A stretch of 38,898 nt of DNA, taken from Bacteroidales bacterium UBA1205 (lineage in GTDB: Bacteria; Bacteroidota; Bacteroidia; Bacteroidales; WCHB1-69). Within the stretch, counting starts at the first letter, position 1. Every line of letters begins with the position of its first letter. The notes under the pieces were generated by a model, which saw only the letters and a list, made by a program, of their open reading frames with translations, made no database searches and was not told the DNA's origin. Location: assembly GCA_002309615.1 (NCBI GenBank), contig DBXT01000004.1, positions 1 to 38,898 on the forward strand, read 5' to 3'. Positions 27,735 to 34,695 of this stretch are shown piece by piece. The position numbers and the translations under genes were made by a program.

Positions 27735-29240
27735 TTATCCGCAGTGATAAAATTTTGTAACTATTTCTTGCATCAATTCAGGATTTTTTTCCAAACGTTG
27801 ACGCAAATCCGCATCTTTATGTTCTTTCAACATGGCAATCACACCGTCTATCATTTGAGCGGTAAAAACACCATGTTTTTCATAAATGGCTCTTTGTTTG
27901 TCCAACATTTCTGCCGATTCCCAACAAGAAACGGGCAAACTTGCCAATTTTGCCACCTTGTCTTTATGGCGTTCTTCAAAAATATTTACATCTACATAGG
28001 TTTCCGCTGCCTTTTGCATAGCATTTTCCATTTCAAAGCCGGTGCGTGCTGCCACAGCCAAACCTGCCAATAGTAAATATATGTTTGCAGAACCGTCCGG
28101 ACAACGGAACTCTACTGTTTGCTTTTGAGAGCCGTCCATGTCGGTAGCTTTTTCTTTAGGATTTTCCATTGCTACCATATCTCCTTTGGCAGTCCAACCG
28201 AGCGGAACTCTTACCAATACCGATCGATTTCTATCGCCCCAACATACCGTGGTGGGAGCTTCTTGGTGAGGCACCAAACGGAAATAAGAGGTAGGATTCA
28301 TATTACCGAAAGCAGTTAAAGAAGGAGCACATTCCATATATCCGGCTATGGCTTTACGAGCCGTTTCATTCAACGCTCCGCCGGTAACCATGCAATTTTT
28401 ACCGTTTTTATCCACTATGCGAGTGTGTATGTGCATACCGCTACCGGCCTTGCCGGTGGTGATTTTAGCGGCAAAGGTTACGTCCAAACCATATTCGTAT
28501 GCCAATTTACGAATAATCCATTTAGCCATAATTAATTGGTTAGCAGATTCTTCTACATCTGTAACCAAGAATTCTATTTCATTTTGCTCGTATATTTTAT
28601 CGCCTAATGTAAAATTACCTACTTCGGAATGCCCGTATTTTATCATTCCTCCCACTTTGGAGATTAAATACATGCATTCAGCTCTAAAACTTTCAAATTT
28701 TGCAAAAGGACCGGATTCGTGATAGCCTTTTTGATCGGTTGCAGGGAATAAATCTTCTTTATCGCCTATGACATAATATTCCAATTCGCCCATGGTTTGG
28801 TATTCCATGCCTGTAACTTCACGAAATGATTGTGCTGCTTTTTTAAGCACATATTCCGGCGAGGTTTCCAAAGGAAGACCATCTTTGGTGTAATATGAAC
28901 ACATAATACCCAAGGTAGGCAATTGTGCAAACGGGTCAACAAACGCACTGCTGAAACGAGGTATAACATATAAATCGCTGGAACCTGCTTCAACAAATGA
29001 AAACAAGCTGGAACCATCCACTCTTTCGCCAAAAGTAAGCACCTGCTCCAAATAACTGCGATTAGATACCACAAAATTCAAAGATTTGATACGTCCGTCA
29101 CCTCCCACATAATGAAAATCCAGCATTTTGATATCATTCTCCTCTATGTATTTAATAATATCCTGCTTGGTAAAATCTTTAGGTTCTTTGTGAAGATATT
29201 GAACCAAATCGTTCACGTAATTTTTTTCTATATTTGCCAT
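27735..29240 (-). CDS. glnA: Glutamine synthetase, type I
   Basis: 501 residues. Makes glutamine from glutamate, ammonia and ATP. GS signatures: the beta-grasp region with DGSSLFSFVEAGSSDLYV, the metal-binding MGELEYYV, the putative ATP-binding KAGSGMHIHTRI, the Asn/Arg segment NPTSYFRLVPHQEAPTTVCW, and VEFRCPDGSANIYLLLAGLA. The region where GSI-beta enzymes have the adenylylated Tyr (NLYDLPPEE) reads YVDVNIFEERHKDKVAKLAS here, so control by adenylylation is not expected. A -7 box lies 47 bases upstream and a strong terminator follows. Confidence 0.93.
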   Translation of the reverse strand: MANIEKNYVNDLVQYLHKEPKDFTKQDIIKYIEENDIKMLDFHYVGGDGRIKSLNFVVSNRSYLEQVLTFGERVDGSSLFSFVEAGSSDLYVIPRFSSAFVDPFAQLPTLGIMCSYYTKDGLPLETSPEYVLKKAAQSFREVTGMEYQTMGELEYYVIGDKEDLFPATDQKGYHESGPFAKFESFRAECMYLISKVGGMIKYGHSEVGNFTLGDKIYEQNEIEFLVTDVEESANQLIMAKWIIRKLAYEYGLDVTFAAKITTGKAGSGMHIHTRIVDKNGKNCMVTGGALNETARKAIAGYMECAPSLTAFGNMNPTSYFRLVPHQEAPTTVCWGDRNRSVLVRVPLGWTAKGDMVAMENPKEKATDMDGSQKQTVEFRCPDGSANIYLLLAGLAVAARTGFEMENAMQKAAETYVDVNIFEERHKDKVAKLASLPVSCWESAEMLDKQRAIYEKHGVFTAQMIDGVIAMLKEHKDADLRQRLEKNPELMQEIVTKFYHCG

Positions 29241-29287
29241 ATTTCTATATTTTTTATTTCTTAATGAAAACTCATTTATTGAGATTG

Positions 29288-29295
29288 CAAAAGTA
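29288..29295 (-). promoter_or_regulatory. -7 promoter box for glnA
   Basis: The minus strand reads TACTTTTG followed by C, 47 bases upstream of the glnA ATG. Confidence 0.5.
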
Positions 29296-29341
29296 CACTT
29301 TTTTCTTGTATTAAATAATATTTTTTAACAAATCCGCACAA

Positions 29342-31381
29342 TTATCCCAAACTTTTACGGAGCAATGCCTCTACATTAGGCTTCCTTCCTTTGAATTTTA
29401 TATACAAATTCATGGGATGTTCGGTTCCGCCTTTGGTTAAAATGCAATTTTTAAATCGTTCAGCCACCTCTTTGGAAAATATTCCGTGTTGCTTAAATTC
29501 TTCAAAAGCATCGGCCGCCAGCACTTCCGCCCATTTATAGCCATAATATCCCGCCGCATAACCGCCACCGAATATATGGGTAAAAGCCGTACTTATAGCG
29601 GTATCTTGCACACGCGGCAACAGCGTGGTGTGTTGAGTGGCGTTTAGTTCAAATTTTTCCACATCTTCTTCTAAAGGTTGTGTAATACTATGCCAAGCCA
29701 TATCCAAAACGGCAAAATTGAATTGTCGTACATTATAATAACCCGCACAATAATTGTCTATCATTTTTATTTTTTCTACCCAATCTCGCGGTAACGCGTC
29801 TCCGTTTTGATAATGATATGCAAACAATTGCAAAAATTCCTGTTCACACGCCCAGTTTTCCATTATTTGCGAAGGCAATTCTACAAAATCGCGTTTTACT
29901 GATGTGCCGGACAAAGTAAGATAGTTTACCTGTGAAAGCATACCATGCAAAGCATGACCGAACTCGTGCAAAAATGTGGTTACTTCGTTGTAAGAAAGCA
30001 AAGAAGTGCATTCCGCCGTGGCGGGTGTGAAATTAAACACCAATGATATTTGCGGAATCACCCTTTCCCCTTGTTCGTTTTTATAGGTATCGACAAAAGA
30101 GGTCATCCATGCCCCGTTGCGTTTGGTAGCCCTCGGATAAAAATCCATGAATAACACAGCTAACAAAGTATGGTCATTTTGATATACATTCCATACTTGT
30201 ACCTCAGGAGCATATATCGGAATTTGCGTGTTGCGTTCAAATTCCAAACCATACAAGCGGTTTGCCAATTCAAACACTCCTTTTTGCACCTGTTCCAAGC
30301 GAAAATAGGGCTTAAGCAGCTGCTCGTCAAAGCTAAACAAAGATGTTTGATACAAAGTGGAATAATATGCCCAGTCCCAAGGCTGTAATTCACCTTGCAA
30401 CCCATGCTCGTTGGCATATTTTTGTATGGTTATGCATTCTTGCTCGGCTATAGGTTTAAAAGCTTTGTTTAACCGGTTTAAAAAATCGTTCACCTCCTGC
30501 GGAGTGGTTGCCATTCTGTTTTCCAACACATAGTCGGCATAGGTGCCATATCCTAACAATCGAGCCGACTCCAAACGCAAGTTTACTATCTGCCTTACTA
30601 AATCCCTATTGTCATTCTCGCCACCCAATGCCCGTGCATTATATGCCATGTACAATTGCCGGCGATAGGTTCTATTATCGGCATATTTCATAAATGCGGT
30701 GTAGCTGGGCATAGATAAATCAAAAAGCCATCCCCCTTCATGATTTTTTTTCAAAGCCCTATCGGCAGCTATGCTCATTTCGGAGGCAGGAATTCCGCTT
30801 AAATCTTTTGCCTGATCAGGAGAAAAATACAATTCGTATTTTGCTGTATCCGACAACACATTGTTTTTATATCGCATGGTAATTTCCGACAATTTTTCGC
30901 TTATCGCTTTATAACGATTTTGCTCTTCTTTGCCAAGCATTATACCGTGTCTGACATAATCTTTATAAATTTTTTCCAATAAAGCACTTTCTTCTATAGA
31001 AAGCATTTGTTTTTCAATATGTTCATACACATATTTTACTCGTGCGAACAATTCGGTGTGTAAATAGTAATAATTGGAATAATCCACCGTAAGCGGTATC
31101 ACTTGCTCCGCTATGGCTTGCATTTGTGAAGTGGCGTCTGTTTCCAACAAATTAAAGAAAACATTTGCCACCTTGTTATATTGCATTCCGGCTTGATCTA
31201 TTGCAGCTATGGTATTGGCAAAGGAAGGCGTTTGAGGATTGCCGGCTATGACATCCAATTCCTGTTTGGCTTCTTTTATACTTTGCCGAAAAGCAGGCAA
31301 GTAATGATTGTATTCTATTGCATCAAAAGGAGGATATGTCCAATTTTGCAACAAAGGGTTTTCCGTCATATTCATCGTCAT
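29342..31381 (-). CDS. M3A family oligopeptidase (peptidyl-dipeptidase Dcp / OpdA type)
   Basis: 679 residues, the normal length. Zinc motif HEFGH (His472-Glu473-His476) in TFLHEFGHALHGML. Other family segments are NPLLQNWTYPPFDAI at the N-terminus, SYTAFMKYADNRTYRRQLYM, and GGGYAAGYYGYKWAEVLAAD near the C-terminus. No signal peptide, so probably cytoplasmic turnover of peptides. There are three ATG codons in the first five; the -7 box ends only 10 bases before the first, so the third (31369) is the more plausible start, giving 675 residues beginning MTENPLL. Dcp and OpdA cannot be told apart by eye. Confidence 0.92.
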   Translation of the reverse strand: MTMNMTENPLLQNWTYPPFDAIEYNHYLPAFRQSIKEAKQELDVIAGNPQTPSFANTIAAIDQAGMQYNKVANVFFNLLETDATSQMQAIAEQVIPLTVDYSNYYYLHTELFARVKYVYEHIEKQMLSIEESALLEKIYKDYVRHGIMLGKEEQNRYKAISEKLSEITMRYKNNVLSDTAKYELYFSPDQAKDLSGIPASEMSIAADRALKKNHEGGWLFDLSMPSYTAFMKYADNRTYRRQLYMAYNARALGGENDNRDLVRQIVNLRLESARLLGYGTYADYVLENRMATTPQEVNDFLNRLNKAFKPIAEQECITIQKYANEHGLQGELQPWDWAYYSTLYQTSLFSFDEQLLKPYFRLEQVQKGVFELANRLYGLEFERNTQIPIYAPEVQVWNVYQNDHTLLAVLFMDFYPRATKRNGAWMTSFVDTYKNEQGERVIPQISLVFNFTPATAECTSLLSYNEVTTFLHEFGHALHGMLSQVNYLTLSGTSVKRDFVELPSQIMENWACEQEFLQLFAYHYQNGDALPRDWVEKIKMIDNYCAGYYNVRQFNFAVLDMAWHSITQPLEEDVEKFELNATQHTTLLPRVQDTAISTAFTHIFGGGYAAGYYGYKWAEVLAADAFEEFKQHGIFSKEVAERFKNCILTKGGTEHPMNLYIKFKGRKPNVEALLRKSLG

Positions 31382-31391
31382 CTTTTTTTTG

Positions 31392-31399
31392 CAAAAATA
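31392..31399 (-). promoter_or_regulatory. -7 promoter box for the M3 oligopeptidase
   Basis: The minus strand reads TATTTTTG followed by C. Its closeness to the first ATG (10 bases) favours use of the ATG at 31369. Confidence 0.5.
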
Positions 31400-31463
31400 C
31401 CATTTTGCCCGATAAAAAACGACGGCAAAAACAATATTTCTATTAATATAAATTGCTTGAAAT

Positions 31464-31654
31464 ATGAAAAAGATGATTATAGCATTGTCGGTGATTTTTT
31501 ATTACCCTATATGGTTTCGACTCAAAATAACTCACTAACTCACAATATCGGTACTTACACGGGTTATGTCTACCGTTCGGGATTGAACGGCTCATCCTCC
31601 AATGACAGTACGCTTTGGGTGTATGTTCGTATCCGAATGTGTTTTTTTAGGTGA
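31464..31654 (+). pseudogene. Remnant of a small secreted protein, frameshifted in its signal peptide
   Basis: The ATG at 31464 starts MKKMIIALSVIF and then, at a run of six T (31495-31500), shifts out of frame and stops at 31538. If the run had seven T, translation would continue as LLPYMVSTQNNSLTHNIGTY, then TGYVYRSGLNGSSSNDST and so on to the stop at 31652-31654. That gives a clean signal peptide ending Ser-Thr-Gln and a mature part of about 40 residues. The product is short, so even the restored form is probably a truncated gene. No homologue recognised and no clear promoter. Confidence 0.35.
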
Positions 31655-31721
31655 TGTTTTTTGATTATCTATATAATTCCATAATTATCGTCTCAATTTC
31701 ATTTTTTTCATTCAAAAATTG

Positions 31722-31729
31722 TATCTTTG
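31722..31729 (+). promoter_or_regulatory. -7 promoter box for the pyrH unit
   Basis: TATCTTTG followed by C, 59 bases before the pyrH ATG. A TTTC at 31697-31700 is a weak -33 candidate at 21-base spacing. Confidence 0.55.
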
Positions 31730-31788
31730 CAGTTTGTATTAAATCCCTCTTAAGGATAGATAAATGTATGTATTAAATATAAATTGAT

Positions 31789-32499
31789 ATGAAATACAAC
31801 AGGATATTACTTAAAATAAGCGGAGAATCGCTTGCCGGAGACAGTGGTAACGGCATTAATAGCGACATGCTGCGTTACTATATAAGTGAAATAAAAAAAG
31901 CCTATGATATGGGTGTGCAAATAGGCATAGTGATAGGTGGCGGCAATATTTTCAGAGGCATGCAAGGTGCTTCCAAAGGATTTGACCGCGTGCAAGGTGA
32001 TTATATGGGCATGTTGGCCACCACCATCAACAGTATGGCATTGCAAGGTGAATTAGAAGCCTGCGGTATAAAAGCCGTGGTATTGTCCGGCATAGCCATA
32101 GACCCTGTATGCGAGCGTATGAGCAGTCGCCGTGCCATACAATACTTACAAAACGGATATGTTACCATTATCAGCGGAGGCACGGGGAATCCTTATTTCA
32201 CCACCGATTCTGCAGGTGCCCTTAGAGCCATTGAAATAAAAGCGGATGTATTATTTAAAGGCACACGCGTAGATGGTGTTTATGATAAAGACCCTGAAAA
32301 ACACGCCGATGCCAAAAAATTTGATCATCTCACCTTTAACCAGGCATACGAGCAGGGCTTGCATATTATGGACCTTACGGCTTTCACCCTGTGCAAAGAA
32401 AACAACATGCCGATAATTGTATTCAACATGAACAAAGAGAACAACCTATACCGCATACTTCAAGGCGAGCAAATAGGCACCATTATCAATAACCAATAA
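31789..32499 (+). CDS. pyrH: UMP kinase
   Basis: 236 residues, standard length. Phosphorylates UMP to UDP in the cytoplasm. Seen: KISGESLAG near the start, IVIGGGNIFRG (phosphate binding), DYMGMLATTINSMAL, SGGTGNPYFTTDSAGALRA, and LFKGTRVDGVYDKDP. Heads a plus-strand unit with a 2TM-domain protein, frr and a phosphotransacylase. The pyrH-frr association is common in bacteria. Confidence 0.97.
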   Translation: MKYNRILLKISGESLAGDSGNGINSDMLRYYISEIKKAYDMGVQIGIVIGGGNIFRGMQGASKGFDRVQGDYMGMLATTINSMALQGELEACGIKAVVLSGIAIDPVCERMSSRRAIQYLQNGYVTIISGGTGNPYFTTDSAGALRAIEIKADVLFKGTRVDGVYDKDPEKHADAKKFDHLTFNQAYEQGLHIMDLTAFTLCKENNMPIIVFNMNKENNLYRILQGEQIGTIINNQ

Positions 32500-32509
32500 T
32501 TTTATCACC

Positions 32510-32863
32510 ATGGATAACGATTACTCATCTGCATCACAAGACAACAGCGAAGAAAAATCATTACGCCAAAAAGCTAAAAGAAGAGTAAACATGAGAAAAC
32601 ATTTTATGATATTCTTTTTGATATGCCTTATCCTTTGGCTGCTTTACTTCTTCTTGTTTAGAAATACCGATTTAGGCACCGGCATGTTTAAATTTTGCTT
32701 AGGGCTTTCTCTCATTTGGGCTATAATAGTATATGCCCACTATTTAATTGTGTTCAAATGGGGTTCCCGTTATATAGACAAAGAAGTGAAAAAACTTCGC
32801 AAGCAAGAAGAAAAAGAATCTAACGAACTTTCTTCCAACAACGATACAATAAATTTAGATTAA
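32510..32863 (+). CDS. Small 2TM-domain membrane protein
   Basis: 117 residues. An acidic/polar N-terminus of about 18 residues, a basic stretch AKRRVNMRK, two transmembrane helices (about 31-50 and 62-84) and a charged cytoplasmic tail (KEVKKLRKQEEKE) ending in Ser/Asn/Asp. The pattern fits the 2TM domain found in Bacteroidota and Firmicutes proteins, whose role is unknown. It sits 10 bases after pyrH and 19 bases before frr, so it is co-transcribed with them. Confidence 0.75.
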   Translation: MDNDYSSASQDNSEEKSLRQKAKRRVNMRKHFMIFFLICLILWLLYFFLFRNTDLGTGMFKFCLGLSLIWAIIVYAHYLIVFKWGSRYIDKEVKKLRKQEEKESNELSSNNDTINLD

Positions 32864-32882
32864 CCATAAACAAAAAAAAGAT

Positions 32883-33446
32883 ATGATAGAAACCAGTTCG
32901 CAGTGCTTAAATGCCATGAAACAAGACATGACCAATTCTCTTACTTATTTGGAAAAAGAATTGGACCAAATACGTGCAGGCAAGGCCAATCCTAAAATGC
33001 TTGACAGCGTAAAAGTAGATTACTACGGCACGCCTATGCCCATTGCACAAATAGCCAATGTGGCCACCCCCGATCCCAAACAAATTGTTATACAACCTTG
33101 GGAGAAGAATATGATAGGACCCATAGAAAAAGCTATTTTAGCTGCCAATTTAGGCTTTAACCCTCAAAACAACGGAGAAATTATTCGCGTGTTAGTTCCC
33201 GCACTCACCGAAGAACGCCGTAAAGAATTGGTAAAAAAAGTAAAACAAGAAACCGAACAAGCCAAAATAAATATCCGTAATATTCGTCGCAATGCCAACG
33301 AACAAGCCAAAAAACTAAAAGATAACGGCGTGTCGGAGGACGAAATAAAAAAATTAGAAAACGATATTCAAAAAACCACCGATGATTTCATAAAAAAAGT
33401 GGATAATTGTTTTCAAATCAAAGAAAAAGAAATCATGACAGTATAA
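32883..33446 (+). CDS. frr: Ribosome recycling factor
   Basis: 187 residues, standard length. With EF-G it splits the post-termination ribosome. Characteristic segments: TYLEKELDQIRAGKANPKML, VDYYGTPMPIAQIANV, IQPWEKNMIGPIEKAI, NNGEIIRVLVPALTEERRKE and the coiled-coil arm to the C-terminus. Lies between the 2TM-domain gene and the phosphotransacylase gene. Confidence 0.97.
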   Translation: MIETSSQCLNAMKQDMTNSLTYLEKELDQIRAGKANPKMLDSVKVDYYGTPMPIAQIANVATPDPKQIVIQPWEKNMIGPIEKAILAANLGFNPQNNGEIIRVLVPALTEERRKELVKKVKQETEQAKINIRNIRRNANEQAKKLKDNGVSEDEIKKLENDIQKTTDDFIKKVDNCFQIKEKEIMTV

Positions 33447-33466
33447 CATATAACAAGTAAATCATT

Positions 33467-34378
33467 ATGAGTATTACTAAATTGGATCAACTTTTAGAAG
33501 TTGTAAAAGCTAAAGGTAAAAAAAGATTGGTAGCAGCATACGCCAATGATGCTCACACCATAGAAGCCGTGTACAATGCCATACAAGCAGGCATAGTTGA
33601 TGCTACTTTGGTAGGAGATGAAGCCACTATTTTATCTGTTTGTAAAGAACATAATTTTGACGCTTCGGTGTTCAAAATAGTGCAAGAAGCCGACGAAACC
33701 AAAGCTGGTAGCGTAGCTGTAAGTCTTATCAACAAAGGTGAAGGCGATATATTAATGAAAGGTTTGCTTAGCACCGATAAATACATGCGTGCCATATTAA
33801 ACAAAGAAAACGGTTTGATGCCCGGCAAAAAAACCGATATGCTTACCCACATAGCCGTTTTTCAAATACCCAAATACCATAAACTGTTAATAGCAAGTGA
33901 TGTGGCTATTATTCCGGCTCCGGATATGAAACAAAAACAAGCCATATTGGGTTATTTGGTCAGCACCGCCAAATCGTTGCAGATAGAAAAACCGAAAGTA
34001 GCCGTTTTGGCTGCAACCGAACAAGTATCCACCGGCATGCCTGCCTGCGTAGAAGCTGCCATTATATCCAAAATGGGTGACCGCGGACAAATAAAGGGCG
34101 CTTCTGTGGACGGACCTTTAGCCTTGGATGTGGCCATAGATAAAGAAAGTGCACAAATAAAGAAACTTACCGGAGATGTTGCCGGTGATGCCGATTGTTT
34201 GCTCTTCCCCAATATAGAATCGGGCAATGTATTCTACAAAGCTTGTACCAAATTCGGCGGAGCTGAATTAGGTTGCATGGTAGTAGGGGCAAAAGTACCT
34301 TGCGTGCTCACCTCCCGTGGTGATTCGGCAAAAACAAAAATGTATTCTATTGCTTTAGCTGCTATTGCCGCTAAATAA
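33467..34378 (+). CDS. Phosphate butyryl/acetyltransferase (Ptb-type)
   Basis: 303 residues, the length of phosphate butyryltransferases. Moves an acyl group between CoA and phosphate. Seen: LMKGLLSTDKYMRAILNKE, AIIPAPDMKQKQAIL, VAVLAATEQVSTGMP and DCLLFPNIESGNVFYKA, all typical of the Ptb branch; the short length and absence of other domains separate it from Pta and from fused enoyl-CoA hydratase forms. The partner kinase gene (buk or ackA) usually found beside ptb is not in the window. It follows frr by 20 bases and is followed by a strong terminator. Butyryl versus acetyl preference cannot be judged. Confidence 0.85.
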   Translation: MSITKLDQLLEVVKAKGKKRLVAAYANDAHTIEAVYNAIQAGIVDATLVGDEATILSVCKEHNFDASVFKIVQEADETKAGSVAVSLINKGEGDILMKGLLSTDKYMRAILNKENGLMPGKKTDMLTHIAVFQIPKYHKLLIASDVAIIPAPDMKQKQAILGYLVSTAKSLQIEKPKVAVLAATEQVSTGMPACVEAAIISKMGDRGQIKGASVDGPLALDVAIDKESAQIKKLTGDVAGDADCLLFPNIESGNVFYKACTKFGGAELGCMVVGAKVPCVLTSRGDSAKTKMYSIALAAIAAK

Positions 34379-34695
34379 TTATTTTTTTCATATTGTTTAT
34401 TAATTAAAAAGAACGCTTCTGCGTTCTTTTTTTATATCCTTTTTCTTAATTGTATAGCACTCCTTTATCAAGATATTCCTTTTTGAAAAAACATATCCCA
34501 ATCGGCGGATTGCAATATCTTGTAAAAGACATACCCGATATCCGACTATCTATTTATAGCAATAGCAACAGCCCAATATATGTGATAGTTGCCCTGCCTT
34601 GGATATCAAAAAAATAAAAAAAATCAAATAAAATGGCTTGGGTATTGTTTTTTTTACTAATTTAGCACTTTGAATTTTCTAGAAATTTTAATATA
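34379..34695. other. Intergenic region with terminator and unexplained inverted repeats
   Basis: 317 bases. After the terminator at 34406-34433 there are several inverted repeats: CAAGATATT/AATATCTTG (34469-34477 with 34514-34522), GATATCC/GGATATC (34537-34543 with 34601-34607) and, nested inside the latter, ACTATC/GATAGT (34545-34550 with 34584-34589). The OmpA-gene promoter is not clear; GCACTTTG at 34665-34672 with TTG at 34645-34647 is the best candidate. No ORF is seen. Confidence 0.45.
34406..34433 (+). terminator. Rho-independent terminator of the pyrH-frr-ptb unit
   Basis: An 11-bp stem AAAAAGAACGC/GCGTTCTTTTT (34406-34416 and 34421-34431) with a TTCT loop, running directly into T on the plus strand. 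It begins 28 bases after the phosphotransacylase stop. Confidence 0.88.

Larger units (their letters stand above)
31382..31788. other. Intergenic region with a gene remnant and the pyrH promoter
   Basis: 407 bases between the divergent M3 peptidase and pyrH genes. It holds the minus -7 box (31392-31399), a frameshifted secreted-protein remnant (31464-31654) and the plus -7 box for pyrH (31722-31729). Nothing else is recognised. Confidence 0.5.

Noticed and set aside
31181..31463. Plus-strand frame running into the 31464 remnant
   Set aside because: This part is antisense to the M3 oligopeptidase coding region and is open only by chance; the remnant itself begins at the ATG at 31464.
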